A DNA stretch of 64,000 nucleotides from JAFAGX01 sp963759875 (GCA_963759875.1 CAVXBB010000004.1:62001-126000); one strand, 5' to 3'; positions 29,576 to 39,202 are shown, numbered from the stretch's first letter. Notes: a model not told the origin generated them from the sequence alone. Numbers and translations: made by a program.

Positions 29576-31125
29576 ATGTCGAAGTACGTCTTTTTGATCA
29601 TGGGCCTTTTGGCCTTCTGCACGCCCCTTGCATTCGCTGGTGTAAGCGTCACTAGTCCCGCCAATGGCGCGACCTTGCAAGGACCTGTCCTTTATGTTGC
29701 GTCGGCGACGACCTCGTGTTCGAAAGGCGTGGGCTCCATGGGCATCTATACGGCTCCGGGAGTCTTGGCCTACGTGGTAAACGAGACGAGCATAAATACG
29801 AATCTGAGCCTGAACCCTGGAACCTACAATACGGTGGTCGAAGAGTGGGACAACTGCGGTGGGGCGGCGACGACTCCGATCACGATTACGGTCAGTTCGC
29901 AGTCAGGCGTCCATGTGACGTCTCCTGCCAACAACGGCACTGTCAACTCACCGGTGAATTTTGTCGCGACCACAACCACCTCCTGCTCAAAGGGCGTCGG
30001 CTCGATGGGGATCTACACCGCTCCGGGCGTTTTGGCTTCGGTCGTAAATGGCGCTAGCATGAATACGAATCTGAGCCTGAATCCGGGAACCTACAATGCG
30101 GTGGTCGAAGAGTGGGACAATTGCGGTGGGGCGGCGACGACCCCGGTCACGATCACGGTCAGTTCCCAATCTGGCGTGCATGTGACGTCGCCCGCCAACA
30201 ATAGTAATGTCAGTTCGCCGGTGAATTTTGCCGCCAGCGCGACGACTTCGTGTGCGAAAGGCATCGATTCCATGGGCATATACACGGCCCCGTACCAGCT
30301 CGCGTATGTCAGCAAGGGAGCAAGCCTGAACCGCAATTTACCTTGAGCCCCGGAAAATATAATGCGGTGGTCGAAGAGTGGGATAACTGCGGTGGGGCGG
30401 CTACGACTCCTGTGACTATCACTGTCGGGAACGCATTCTCAAACCTACAGCAAGGGGTGGGATGGGCTGGAGCGGGACAGGGGCCACCGGATTTCATCGA
30501 CTGCGATCCCTGCGGCCCGCAGATCACATGGTCGATGGCCCAAGGAGTCAAGTCGCCTTCGCTCTCCGGTTCAACAGCTCAGTTCAATATTGGTGGAACC
30601 GGGCCTTACTGGGATGTCCTGTATAACAATCACCTGATTGGCGATCAATCCTCGCATGGTCTGCTTGACCAGAACCACACGCTGGTGCCCTCGTACCACA
30701 ACTTTACTTACGACGTGTATTTCTTTGGAAGCAATCTGGGGCTCTCGCAAGCGCTCGAATTCGATCTGAATCAGTTCTTCGATGGCATGGGGTTCATCTG
30801 GGGCCACGAGTGCCGCATCGCCGGCGGCAATGAGTGGGATATCTGGGACAACATCAACCAGCACTGGGTTTCAACCGGTATTGCCTGCAATCCGGTCAAC
30901 AACTCATGGAACCATCTCACGATTCAAGTGCAACGAACGTCAGACAATCAACTCTTATACCAGTCGATCAGTTTGAACGGAGTAACTCACACCCTGAACA
31001 AGTACTACAGCCCGGGTGCAGCCCCGGGGTGGTATGGGATAACGGTTAACTATCAGATGGACGGGAATTCCGCACAATCTCCGTATTCGATATTCCTCGA
31101 TCAACTCACCTTTGGCTACCAATGA
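29576..31125 (+). CDS. Secreted protein with 89-residue Ig-like tandem repeats, one frame break
   Basis: Starts at ATG 29576 after GGAGAAG, with a signal peptide (KYVFLIMGLLAFCTPLAFA). Three near-identical 89-residue repeats follow, each with VTSPANN, TTSCSKG, MGIYTAP, LNPGTYN and VVEEWDNCGGAATTP. In the third copy one base seems missing near 30335-30341, where NLNRNL runs to TGA; adding one base joins it to TLSPGKYNAVVEEWDNCGG and a unique C-terminal domain of about 210 residues (GWAGAGQGPPDFIDCDPCG and onward). Restored length is 516 residues. Cell-surface or extracellular; the ligand is unknown. Confidence 0.8.
29645..30445 (+). repeat. Three tandem 267-bp coding repeats
   Basis: Units begin near 29645, 29912 and 30179. 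The second and third are spaced exactly 267 bases (89 codons) apart and share long identical stretches such as the VVEEWDNCGG coding segment. The third is one base short. High identity suggests recent duplication or gene conversion, and makes the region prone to mis-assembly. Confidence 0.75.
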
Positions 31126-31200
31126 GACGTTGGAACGAAAGCGAGCCGTAGCCGTGCTTTTAGTCGATCGTCCGTCGACCTGAAGGACATCCACAAAGAA

Positions 31201-31227
31201 GCGGACCCGGGAGAGAGTCGGGTCCGC
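31201..31227 (-). terminator. Hairpin terminator for the minus-strand gene ending at 31267
   Basis: GCGGACCCG (31201-31209) and CGGGTCCGC (31219-31227) form a perfect 9-bp stem with a 9-base loop. Read leftward it is followed by TTCTTTGT. It lies between two convergent genes and may serve both. Confidence 0.65.
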
Positions 31228-31266
31228 GTAGAAGGCAGGATAGAGTCCCATGCTCTGCCTGATCGT

Positions 31267-31821
31267 TTACTTCGACGGTGGTCCATTTGTCCCGGATGAT
31301 GTCGCCGCGGGCGGACAAGGTGTGCCTGGGGGCACTGACCCCGGTCTTGCAGAATTGTTCTGACTATTGCCTGACGACGAACCCGGGTTGGTAGAACCTG
31401 GGCTGGTAGAACCCGGGCTGGAAGATCCTGGATTAGAAGATCCCGTATTCGGTTTCGAACTGCCCGGCGCCCCTGGCGTTCCGGGAACAGTCCCGCATGG
31501 GGAACCGTTCATGTTTGTTCCAGGGGTAGTGTTCGGGTTTATGGTAGACGGCTGCGTAGTGTTGGACGGGGTTGGCGGGTTTGGTGAGTTCGATCCCGGT
31601 ACGGTCGAGGGCGTTGGCGACGGCGTGGTCGGCGTCGCGGAACTTCCCGGCGGCGTTGCAGTGCCCGGTGCCTGAGTCTGCCCGGAGGTCCCTGAAGTCT
31701 TCGCCGGAGGTGCGCCGCCAGAAGGCGTACCTTGCGCCAGCACCCAAGCGGCGCAAAGCAAAGTCACGGAGAGCAAAGCAAGGCTTCTTGCAGAAATTGT
31801 TTTTGCAGATAACATCAGCAT
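31267..31821 (-). CDS. Secreted Pro/Ser/Thr/Gly-rich low-complexity protein
   Basis: 184 residues. A signal peptide (SLALLSVTLLCAAWVLA) is followed by an extended region made of P, G, S, T and N, with short repeats such as GSSSPGSTSPGSTNPGSS. There is one Cys pair (SPCG and TPCPP). No domain is recognisable; it may be an unstructured envelope or matrix protein. ATG 31821 has GGAGG 5-6 bases upstream. Confidence 0.65.
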   Translation of the reverse strand: MLMLSAKTISARSLALLSVTLLCAAWVLAQGTPSGGAPPAKTSGTSGQTQAPGTATPPGSSATPTTPSPTPSTVPGSNSPNPPTPSNTTQPSTINPNTTPGTNMNGSPCGTVPGTPGAPGSSKPNTGSSNPGSSSPGSTSPGSTNPGSSSGNSQNNSARPGSVPPGTPCPPAATSSGTNGPPSK

Positions 31822-32128
31822 AAGGCCTCCCGCCTGAATTTTGTGCTGGTCCCCGTCACCGCGTGTGCTCGCTCATTCCAGGAACCCGTACTTAAGTCAG
31901 TCTGCTCCCAACGCCACAGTGAGCCCATCGGGACGATGCCGTAGACAGGCGGCAACAATCTGGTAGCTAACGCTCCCGCCCAGGGAAGTGTCCCTCGACT
32001 AAAAAAGATCACATGGATGAACCGCAATGCAACTAACACAAACGCACACGTGGCGCCAAATCTGTACGGATTGTCCACGAAGCACAACCTTTGATTCAAT
32101 TTGCGACTCTAAGGAGCGGGAGAATCCT
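31822..32128. other. Intergenic between divergent genes
   Basis: About 300 bases upstream of both the low-complexity secreted protein (leftward) and the DUF6496-like gene (rightward). No RNA gene or clear promoter is seen. Confidence 0.4.
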
Positions 32129-32362
32129 ATGGCCAACAAGAAAAGTTCCCCCTCATCTACATCGAAGAAGTCGAATCGCAAATATGGCAAAGCTGCAGGC
32201 AAAGCTGTAGCAAGCGCTATGCGTCGTCGAAAAAAGGGTACGCTCCGCTCAGGAAAAGATGGTAAAGGCGGCGTTGTAACAAATCGCAAGCAAGCGATTG
32301 CGATCGGACTCTCTGAAGCTCGACAAAAAAGAGGGAAAGTGCCGAAGAAAACAGCGGCTTAA
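32129..32362 (+). CDS. Small basic DUF6496-like protein
   Basis: 77-residue, Lys/Arg/Ser-rich protein. The N-terminal half resembles a histone-like tail (KKSSPSSTSKKSNRKYGKAAG). The C-terminal half carries the family block GKGGVVTNRKQAIAIGLSEAR followed by VPKK. The function is unknown; the charge suggests nucleic-acid contact. ATG 32129 has AAGGAG about 12 bases upstream and gives the usual family length; a longer in-frame start at 32027 lacks a ribosome site. Confidence 0.75.
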   Translation: MANKKSSPSSTSKKSNRKYGKAAGKAVASAMRRRKKGTLRSGKDGKGGVVTNRKQAIAIGLSEARQKRGKVPKKTAA

Positions 32363-32546
32363 CAATAGGGGTTCGTGTCCGTGCACACGGTCCTTATATT
32401 GAGACTTACTCATCTGTTTTGGCATGTCATCTAGATCACATTGCGATCCAGTCACTCGTCAGCGAACCATTGGTATCGCGCTTGCATCCAATTGCCTCGA
32501 GTTTTAGTTTGCAACCCACTTAAATCGCTTGGAGGAAAGATAACCA

Positions 32547-32888
32547 ATGAAAAGACTTCTCACGGTGGTCGCAACGCTTGCATTCGCCGGGGCTGGACTC
32601 AGTTTGTCAGCACAACAGACTCCGCCGGCACAAAACCAGGACACAACTTCACCACAACAGCAGTCTGACACTCAGAGCCAGCAGCGCTCCACTCAAAGCT
32701 TTGAGGGCAAAATCACGAAATCGGGCGACAAGCTGGTTCTGCAGGACGCGTCGACCCAGATTGCCTATCAACTGGACGACCAGACCAAGGCCAAGCAATA
32801 CGAGGGAAAGAATGTCAAGGTCATGGCGACCATGGACCCAAACACCAATACGCTCCATGTCGTTGACATCACACCGTCCGAAAAGTAG
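32547..32888 (+). CDS. Secreted DUF5818-like protein
   Basis: 113 residues. A signal peptide (MKRLLTVVATLAFAGAGLSL, cleavage at SAQ) precedes a Gln/Thr/Ser-rich linker and a small OB-like domain: FEGKITKSGDKLVLQD, AYQLDDQTKAKQYEGKNVKV, NTLHVVDI. The domain type is frequent in acidobacterial secreted proteins of unknown role. GGAGGAAA lies about 8 bases upstream. A good terminator follows at 32930. Confidence 0.78.
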   Translation: MKRLLTVVATLAFAGAGLSLSAQQTPPAQNQDTTSPQQQSDTQSQQRSTQSFEGKITKSGDKLVLQDASTQIAYQLDDQTKAKQYEGKNVKVMATMDPNTNTLHVVDITPSEK

Positions 32889-32929
32889 GTAGCTTCGGTC
32901 TCTTTCACTATCGCCATTTCGCTCCAAGG

Positions 32930-32958
32930 CCCGCCATGTGTGATACATGGCGGGTTTT
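32930..32958 (+). terminator. Rho-independent terminator
   Basis: CCCGCCATGT (32930-32939) and ACATGGCGGG (32945-32954) make a perfect 10-bp stem with a 5-base loop, followed by TTTTCT. It lies 42 bases after the DUF5818-like gene. Confidence 0.85.
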
Positions 32959-33131
32959 CTACTTCACATAGTGTGTTGGTGCACTCCAATGGTTCGTGCT
33001 GGCGAGGTTCATGCTGGCGGCAGAGATGGCTGATACAAGTTATTTCAACGGGACAACCGATTATGACAGTGACTCGAGGCTAGTGATCGCTCGATGGTTT
33101 TAATTCGTTCTTACCGTGGTCCATCACGATG

Positions 33132-33383
33132 CTACCCCTGAAGGTCCGCACATCTTGTTGGTGCCGGGGCGATGGGTTTGCCGGCTGCTTGTGTTGTTGT
33201 GGGGGGGGCGGGTAGCGGCTGCGGCACCGGCTGCGGCTTCTGTAACTGCGACCAGACAATGAGTTGCGGCCCAATAACCTGAGATGGAAGCGCAGGACTC
33301 AACGGGTCCGCTTGGGCAAGAGCGAGGGATGAGATCGATAGCAGACCCAACGCGGTCGATAGAAGACTTGTCGCCCGTTTCAT
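33132..33383 (-). CDS. Small secreted Pro-rich protein
   Basis: 83 residues from ATG 33383, which has AAAGGA 8 bases upstream. A signal peptide (RATSLLSTALGLLSISSLALAQ) is followed by a proline-rich stretch (QKPQPVPQPLPAPP). No family is recognised. The coding sequence contains a C/G run near 33200-33212. Confidence 0.55.
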   Translation of the reverse strand: MKRATSLLSTALGLLSISSLALAQADPLSPALPSQVIGPQLIVWSQLQKPQPVPQPLPAPPTTTQAAGKPIAPAPTRCADLQG

Positions 33384-33702
33384 AAACACATCCTTTGAAG
33401 ACGAAGCGGCAAACCATTTTGCGGCGAACCATTCTTCTGATCCAGCGTTGCACGACTGGGCATCACCGCGTGGTTATTCAATTGTTGATTGGAGAGTCGC
33501 CTCCGTCTATACAGTGTTTCCCGTAGCGAGCGGGCCGGATGCATGCGGCGAAACGAGCGACTCCCGCTTCTGTTGGACCTCCTCGCAGAGAATTCGTGAA
33601 ACTGTTTACGGTATTGCGGATTGCGACCTACAGGCTCGAAAGGATTCGTTGCCGAGCAGCTTCTGCCTATTATCCCAACAGGAAAATTCACGGGAGGACA
33701 TC
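33384..33702. other. Intergenic between divergent small genes
   Basis: About 320 bases between the Pro-rich secreted protein and the DUF1328 gene. A longer plus-strand frame from 33448 runs through it into DUF1328, but its upstream part has no protein character. Nothing else is seen. Confidence 0.4.
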
Positions 33703-33876
33703 ATGCTTAACTGGGCAATAACGTTTCTCGTAATGGCGCTGATCGCTGCATTCTTGGGCTTTACCGGCATCGCAGTTGCGGCGGCTGGAATTGCCAAGCT
33801 GATATTCGTGGTCTTTCTGGTGCTGTTTGTGATTTCACTCGCCACCCATCTCAGCCGGCGAAGCAGCAGTGTGTAG
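33703..33876 (+). CDS. DUF1328 family small membrane protein
   Basis: 57 residues with two hydrophobic segments: LNWAITFLVMALIAAFLGF, then TGIAVAAAGIAKLIFVVFLVLFVISL. The sequence and length match the DUF1328/YtjA family of stress-associated small membrane proteins. ATG 33703 has GGGAGGA about 6 bases upstream. Confidence 0.85.
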   Translation: MLNWAITFLVMALIAAFLGFTGIAVAAAGIAKLIFVVFLVLFVISLATHLSRRSSSV

Positions 33877-33918
33877 GCTGGATGGCTGCATTGCGCATTC
33901 ATGAAGGAGGAGAAACTC

Positions 33919-34498
33919 ATGAAACTCGCCAAATTGGTAAGCGCATCAGCTCTTTCTTTACTTCTCGGCACTTTCGTTCTCGGCACCACCGCCCTGACCT
34001 ATGCGCAGGATCAGCGCGATGAGGCTAAGCCGCCACCCGAAGCTCGACCTGAGGATACGAAACCGGAGCAGGAGGAGATGAAGTCTCCGCGTCAGGACGA
34101 GGCAAAGCCCCAGAAACCGGATGAGGAGAAGGATAAGCCAGCGCACGGCGACGACAAGGCTATAAAGCAGGAGACGAGAAATCCTCCAAGCAGGCAGAAC
34201 ACGCCGGGCAATCAGGCGACCGCGCGCAACGAACCGCGGACGCTCACGGCGTTCATATTCCGGACGACAAGTTCCGCGCACATTTCGGACGCCAACATAG
34301 ATTTGCCGTCCACCGTCACAGTGGTCAACGGACAGCCGCGTTTTCAGTATGGCGGCTTCTGGTTCACGGTTGTCGATACATGGCCAGCGGGTTGGGTCAG
34401 ACAGCGACGAATACTACATCGATGATGTCGACGGTGAGTATTTCCTCTTTGACCTGACTCATCCCGGGGTTCGCATTGCGATTATTGTAGTGGCGTGA
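33919..34498 (+). CDS. Secreted charged protein with conserved C-terminal domain, one frame break
   Basis: A signal peptide (KLAKLVSASALSLLLGTFVLG) precedes a long Lys/Glu/Asp/Pro-rich linker and a C-terminal domain (FQYGGFWFTVVDTWPAGW). One extra base near 34393-34402 sends the frame to an early stop at about 34425; ignoring it continues as DSDEYYIDDVDGEYFLFDLT and ends VRIAIIVVA at 34498, 192 residues in all. ATG 33919 has AAGGAGG upstream. The function is unknown. Confidence 0.7.
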
Positions 34499-34750
34499 AC
34501 TCCAATACGGTAACCCTTCAATCAGCGCAAGTGGCCATCCCCATGCGCAGCATTTTCGCACCGGGAGGCCACTCTGCGATGCCACCGTCTTCTTGTGGAT
34601 GGCACGCAGTCGGTTTTGTTTTCGTGACGATCCCATTCACGTAAAGAGATTCTCCACCCAACCTTGCGATCGTTCACGGCAACTAACTTCCGCATGTTGA
34701 TAAATTTTCAAGACGCGGGGCGACTCGTGTTTTGTCGGGAGGAGTTTCTT

Positions 34751-34957
34751 ATGGCAGACGACATGGAAAAGAAGGGCCAACAGGGTGGTCAATCCGGACA
34801 GGGCCAGCACGGCGGCCAATCCGGACAACCGGGACAGGGCCAGCACGGAGGGCAGTCTGGCCAGCAGCAGCCGGGTCAGCAACCCAAGAAAGGCGGCCAA
34901 GGACAGTACGACAACGAAGAGGATCAGGAACGCGACCGTCAGCGTCGCGCTTCGTAG
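34751..34957 (+). CDS. Small Gly/Gln-rich hydrophilic protein
   Basis: 68 residues, nearly all G, Q, S, K, D, E and H, with repeats of QSGQ and GQHGGQSG. No hydrophobic core, signal or domain. Its composition resembles KGG-type stress proteins and dehydrin-like sequences, but no family is certain. ATG 34751 has GGGAGGAG 7 bases upstream and a terminator follows. Confidence 0.65.
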   Translation: MADDMEKKGQQGGQSGQGQHGGQSGQPGQGQHGGQSGQQQPGQQPKKGGQGQYDNEEDQERDRQRRAS

Positions 34958-34982
34958 TTTTGATCGAGGCAGTATTCACCTG

Positions 34983-35016
34983 GAAGTCCCGACCTTCATG
35001 GCCGGGACTTCGTTTT
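34983..35016 (+). terminator. Rho-independent terminator
   Basis: GAAGTCCCG (34983-34991) pairs with CGGGACTTC (35003-35011) around an 11-base loop, followed by GTTTT. It separates the Gly/Gln-rich gene from the VWFA gene. Confidence 0.75.
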
Positions 35017-35037
35017 GTGTGGCAGCGGAGGAATCTG

Positions 35038-36162
35038 ATGCTCTCCATCTCGTCCCGATGGTTCAGTTCACCATTCGCGATCAGCCTTGCGATCGTCATG
35101 TGGTTCTCCGGGGCTTGGGCACAAGTCCCTACGCCCGAGCCCGGCGCAACGCCAGTTGCCACAATTGCGAATCCGGCTGGGGAAACGAGCCCCACTCCGA
35201 ATGATATGCCGGCGGCGTCCGATCCCGGGCAGGCACCGGCGATGCCAGAGGCGGCCGGGAATGACCAGGGAGGCATGTTTGTCTTCAAGAAGGATGTGGA
35301 AGAGGTTATCCTTCACGCTACTGTGGTCGACGAAGAACACCGATTGGTCCCGGATTTGGGGCGAGGCGCATTCGCGGTGTTTGAAAACGGAGTGCCGCAG
35401 ACCATCACTTCATTCCGTCGACAGGATGTTCCCGTGGCTATGGGCATCGTTGTCGATAATTCCGGCTCCATGCACGAAAAGCGAGACGAGGTGAACCGGG
35501 CGGTACTGAACCTGATTCGCGCGAGTAATCCGCAAGATGAGATCTTCGTCGTAAACTTCAGCCAGAATTACTACCTGGATCAGGATTTCACTTCGGACGT
35601 GAACCTGCTGCAATCGGCATTGCACCAGATCTCCGCCACCGGAAGCACTGCGCTCTATGACGCGGTCGTCGCCTCAGCTGTCCACCTCAAGAACAACCCT
35701 CGCTTCGACAATAAGGTCTTGCTGGTGATCACAGACGGGCAGGACAACATGAGTCAGGAAACACTGGAGGAAGCATTGCGCCGGCTGCAGCAGGTGAACG
35801 GGCCAACAGTATATGCAGTAGGCCTCACGGATAGTGGCTTACAAAAGCAAGGGCGGGATGCATTGCAGCGTCTGGCCCAGGGCACCGGTGGGGTAGCGTA
35901 CTTTCCGGAGACTCTCGATCAGGTGGCCGAGATGACCCACAGTGTGGCTCGTGACATCCGCTCGCAATACATGATTGCGTATAAGCCGCAGAACCAGAAC
36001 ATCAAGCCGGATAACCAATCCGTCCGGGTAGAGGCGCACGCTCCGGGATATGCCAAACTCACCGTCCGCACAAGAAGCGGGTACCATTACGCAGGCGGAA
36101 TCCACACACTGAGCACAAAGTCCGCTGGGACGGCTAAGCCACAGTTTGAGTCGTGCCCGTGA
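35038..36162 (+). CDS. Secreted VWFA-domain protein
   Basis: 374 residues from ATG 35038 (GGAGGA 6 bases upstream). A signal peptide (AISLAIVMWFSGAWAQ) and a Pro-rich linker are followed by a von Willebrand A domain. The metal-site residues are visible: DNSGSM (about residue 141), a mid-domain GSTALYDAV and VITDGQD. This matches the acidobacterial VWFA-related family with DVPVAMGIVVDNSGS. These proteins probably mediate protein contact in the envelope. The last 29 bases overlap the convergent response-regulator gene. Confidence 0.85.
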   Translation: MLSISSRWFSSPFAISLAIVMWFSGAWAQVPTPEPGATPVATIANPAGETSPTPNDMPAASDPGQAPAMPEAAGNDQGGMFVFKKDVEEVILHATVVDEEHRLVPDLGRGAFAVFENGVPQTITSFRRQDVPVAMGIVVDNSGSMHEKRDEVNRAVLNLIRASNPQDEIFVVNFSQNYYLDQDFTSDVNLLQSALHQISATGSTALYDAVVASAVHLKNNPRFDNKVLLVITDGQDNMSQETLEEALRRLQQVNGPTVYAVGLTDSGLQKQGRDALQRLAQGTGGVAYFPETLDQVAEMTHSVARDIRSQYMIAYKPQNQNIKPDNQSVRVEAHAPGYAKLTVRTRSGYHYAGGIHTLSTKSAGTAKPQFESCP

Positions 36163-36834
36163 GATGAGGCGGCATCTCAATCTGAATGATGTTGTTCTTG
36201 ATGGCATAGACGACCAGATCGCGGATGGAGTGCAGACTGAGTTTCCGCATGATGTTGCTGCGATGGGTTTCCACGGTCTTGGTGCTCAAGTTCAGGAGTG
36301 AGGCGACTTCCTTGGAACTCTTTCCTTCCGCCAAAAGCTGAGTGACTTCTCGCTCCCGGGCGGTCAGTATCGGCAAAATCGGAGGTTCAGTGCTGGGATA
36401 TGGCATGTCCCTTGTCCAGGAAACCCCGCAACACGAGATCGTTCACTCGTGGGGTGAAGAACATCCGCTTGCTCTGCAAGCGCTTCGACCGCCGACACGA
36501 GATCGCGGGCTGCATCGGATTTGAGCACGAAGCCGCGCGCGCCCGCGTCGAGGGCCTCACGGATGACCTGATCGGAGTCGGTGATGGTCAGAACGATGAT
36601 TTTGAAGTGTGGGTCATGCTGCAGCAGTTGGCGGGTGGTATCCAGGCCGTTGAGGTTTGGCATGCCAATATCCAGGATCACAACATCTGGCTTCAACTGC
36701 TTGGCCATTTCGATGGCTTCGCGGCCATCGGATGCTTCCCCGCACACTTCCCATCCCTCATGTTTCTGGAGAAGCGCACACAAGCCCCGGCGTACAATCT
36801 CGTGATCATCGGCTAACAGGATACGCAGTTTCAT
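36134..36834 (-). CDS. NarL/LuxR-type response regulator, two frame breaks
   Basis: Ignoring two extra bases gives 232 residues. Receiver: MKLRILLADDHEIVRRGL, phospho-Asp in VVILDIGMPNLNGLD, Lys in FVLKSDAARDLV. The C-terminal LuxR helix-turn-helix is LTAREREVTQLLAEGKSSKEVA, NLSTKTVETHRSNIMRKL. The breaks are near 36467-36468 and near 36395-36412. The restored length is normal for the NarL family. It is first of three receiver genes on this strand; the cognate kinase is not adjacent. Confidence 0.85.
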
Positions 36835-36895
36835 GGCAAATCCTTTCCCGCAACAGATCCTTCAAGAGATCAAAACTTGACTAATCGCGTGACCT

Positions 36896-37310
36896 TCAAC
36901 CTGGCGTATTTGGATTTCGAGCGAGCGCCGTAAATGCCCGATGCTGGCTCACTGCCTCGACGGCCTCCACCAGATCCCGCGCCAGATTGGACTTCACGAC
37001 GTACCCTCTGGCTCCCGCCGCCAGTGCCTCGCGCATCATCTGCGGCGAGTCATGCTGCGTAACGAACAGTACTTCAAGATGCCGGATTTTTCTCCTTGAT
37101 GATCCGGCAGGCTTCAATACCATTCATTCTGGGCATGGTGACATCGAGCACCACGACATCAGGTCGCAAAGTGCTCGACCTTTTCCAAGTGCTTCGACCC
37201 CATCCGACGCTTCATCCACCACTTCGCCACTCGGATCGCCCCTCCAGTAGGGTCCTCAGCCCTTGTCTCACTACCGGATGATCATCCACCAGCAGAATGC
37301 GGACTGCCAT
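36896..37310 (-). CDS. Single-domain response regulator, three frame breaks
   Basis: The N-terminus from ATG 37310 is MAVRILLVDDHPVVRQGLRT. The middle is LRPDVVVLDVTMPRMNGIEA in another frame. The end is HLEVLFVTQHDSPQMMREAL, GARGYVVKSNLARDLVEAV in a third. Joining them needs removal of one base near 37217, insertion of one near 37165-37170 and removal of one near 37085, giving 137 residues with no output domain. Three breaks in 415 bases is the densest cluster in the window. Confidence 0.75.
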
Positions 37311-37513
37311 AACCGTTTCCAGTTTCCTGCGCCAGCCTCCGGTTACGTAATGGGCTGGGTTTTCGAAGTTTGGCGATTGCGCAGGTTCCGCCCGCACTAC
37401 GCTCAAGGCTATTCTAGAGTTAACTACGCCAGTGAAGCACGCTAAATCTAACATGCCCATACTTAGGTTCGTATACAGCGATTCCTGTAGGGGGCCGAAC
37501 CTAACAATGGAGA

Positions 37514-37913
37514 TCAGGGACTGGGCGAAGTCGTTAAGGGGAAGTAAGTTCTCTGGCGCAAGACAGTGTCCACGGCCTCGACAATGGAACCAACGTCTGA
37601 TTTCGAGCACACGCCACGGATGCCCACCCTTCGGGCTTCGTCCGCTAACTGTTTGGACAGATGAATTGTGACCATTAGAATCGGAATCTGGGGAAAAAGT
37701 TGCGTGATCTGCCGGGCAACATCAATTCCATTCAGATCGGGCATCTGAAAGTCCAGCAGAATCATGTCCGGCGGGTTTTCCTTGACTCTTTGCAGCGTCT
37801 CCACGCCCGTGGGAGCCTCGCTGCAGACTCGCCAGGTTTCCTGCAATTCGAGGAGGCCGCGAAGATAGTGCCGTGACCGCCGGGTTGTCGTCTGCCACGA
37901 GAATTCGAACCAA
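37514..37913 (-). CDS. Single-domain response regulator, one frame break
   Basis: Restored length is 132 residues. It begins VRILVADDNPAVTA, has phospho-Asp in DMILLDFQMPDLNGID and ends with GVCSKSDVGSIVEAVDTVL. One extra base near 37866 causes the break. The probable start is TTG 37913, with GGAGG about 10 bases upstream. No DNA-binding domain. It forms a tandem set with the two receivers downstream and may act in a phosphorelay or by protein contact. Confidence 0.75.
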
Positions 37914-38074
37914 GCGGGCCCTCCCTCCTGCCAGCCTTTCCCACTTACTTAGAAACAACTTCAGACACAACGATTTCAGACACTAACGACGATAAGAGCG
38001 GTAAGCTGGTGGTCACAATACCGTAAACTACCGAGCCTCGAATTACACAAGACCATGACTGGCGTATCTGCCGG

Positions 38075-39151
38075 TTACCAAATCCCCTTGTCGCTGCCCG
38101 TAAGCTTGAACTCCAGCGCTGCCGCCGTGGCCAGGCCTGGAAGCAAGCTCAGCCGAAAAGTATTTTGGATCTCCCCGTTGAACAGCAACTTTTTCCATTC
38201 TGAAAAGTAGAGACTCGCGGCGTGCGGGAAAATTGGGATGCGCAGAAACTTTCCCTTAATGCGAACATGCTGGTTGCCAAATCGCGCGGCAGCGGTCACC
38301 CGGGGCGGCAACATAACGCCTTCGCCTCGATATGACTTGGTATACTCCGACACGATAACCAGATAAGTAGCCAACCCGTCCCAAAGACCAGCCGACACGG
38401 CTAGGGACTTCAAGTACGTATAGTCGATCGCGCCCGACTCCACCAACCTCGCATTGTCGACGATGTCACAAAGCCGGATATAGAAGTGCCGATACATGCG
38501 TTGCAGAGTGCTGATGATCATTCGGTCTTCCGGTGCGGGAACTCTGAATCTGTTCGAACCAAACTGTGCCGTTACCGACCGCGCAATCAAAGACTGGGTG
38601 ATTGCGATTTGTTCTCCGGTCTGGCCTAGTCGGGAGATGTGTACCTCCACCAGTTCGGGCAGACCGGGGAGGATGAAGTTCCATTTGTTGGCGAGTCGGT
38701 CCCCCCAGCTCCGTTCCGCGACGCGGGCCTGGAAGCGTTCACGCATGATGGCAATAACGTCCGCGGCCTGGGCGTTGGTGTAAAGATCGAGATCATTTCC
38801 AAGGTCGGGCCAGTGATCGAGAGACTTGATCACGATCGCATCGCCAGCCTCTTCCAGGGCATCACAAATCGGGGAGAGGAACGATAAGGCGTGGTTCACG
38901 CGTGCTTGCTCTTTGACGATCGCTCGCTCAATCCACGTGGCCCTGCCACTATTGTCCGTTGCCATCACACGAAGTAAAACGGGGAATGCACGCATGATCA
39001 CGTGGTGAGAGGTTGCGAGCGCCCAGAGCTCGCTGAAATCCTCAAGGCCGAAGACAGGAGCGGCCTCGGGTGAGCCATTATTTCCTTCGCGTCCCAGCAA
39101 CAACTGGGAAAGAAGCGTGAGATATTTCGGGAAGTTTTTTGTGACCCTCAT
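38075..39151 (-). CDS. Nucleotidyltransferase-family protein (PF14907-like)
   Basis: 358 residues. A nucleotidyltransferase-like core has IVIKSLDHWPDLGNDLDLYT, with paired Asp residues that could bind metal, followed by VEVHISRLGQTGE and a helical C-terminal half. This family of putative nucleotidyltransferases is common in polysaccharide loci, usually with unknown substrate. It is last in a six-gene minus-strand run, 51 bp after the GH99-like gene, so a role in sugar-polymer modification is an inference from place only. Confidence 0.65.
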   Translation of the reverse strand: MRVTKNFPKYLTLLSQLLLGREGNNGSPEAAPVFGLEDFSELWALATSHHVIMRAFPVLLRVMATDNSGRATWIERAIVKEQARVNHALSFLSPICDALEEAGDAIVIKSLDHWPDLGNDLDLYTNAQAADVIAIMRERFQARVAERSWGDRLANKWNFILPGLPELVEVHISRLGQTGEQIAITQSLIARSVTAQFGSNRFRVPAPEDRMIISTLQRMYRHFYIRLCDIVDNARLVESGAIDYTYLKSLAVSAGLWDGLATYLVIVSEYTKSYRGEGVMLPPRVTAAARFGNQHVRIKGKFLRIPIFPHAASLYFSEWKKLLFNGEIQNTFRLSLLPGLATAAALEFKLTGSDKGIW

Positions 39152-39202
39152 GATTTTCGTCTCTTACGGCTTCCGGGTTTGCTGGGCAATCACGGTTACG
39201 GT

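Noticed and set aside
34732..35037. Upstream extension of the VWFA frame to 34732
   Set aside because: It runs antiparallel in frame through the Gly/Gln-rich gene and a terminator; ATG 35038 has a good ribosome site and a signal peptide.
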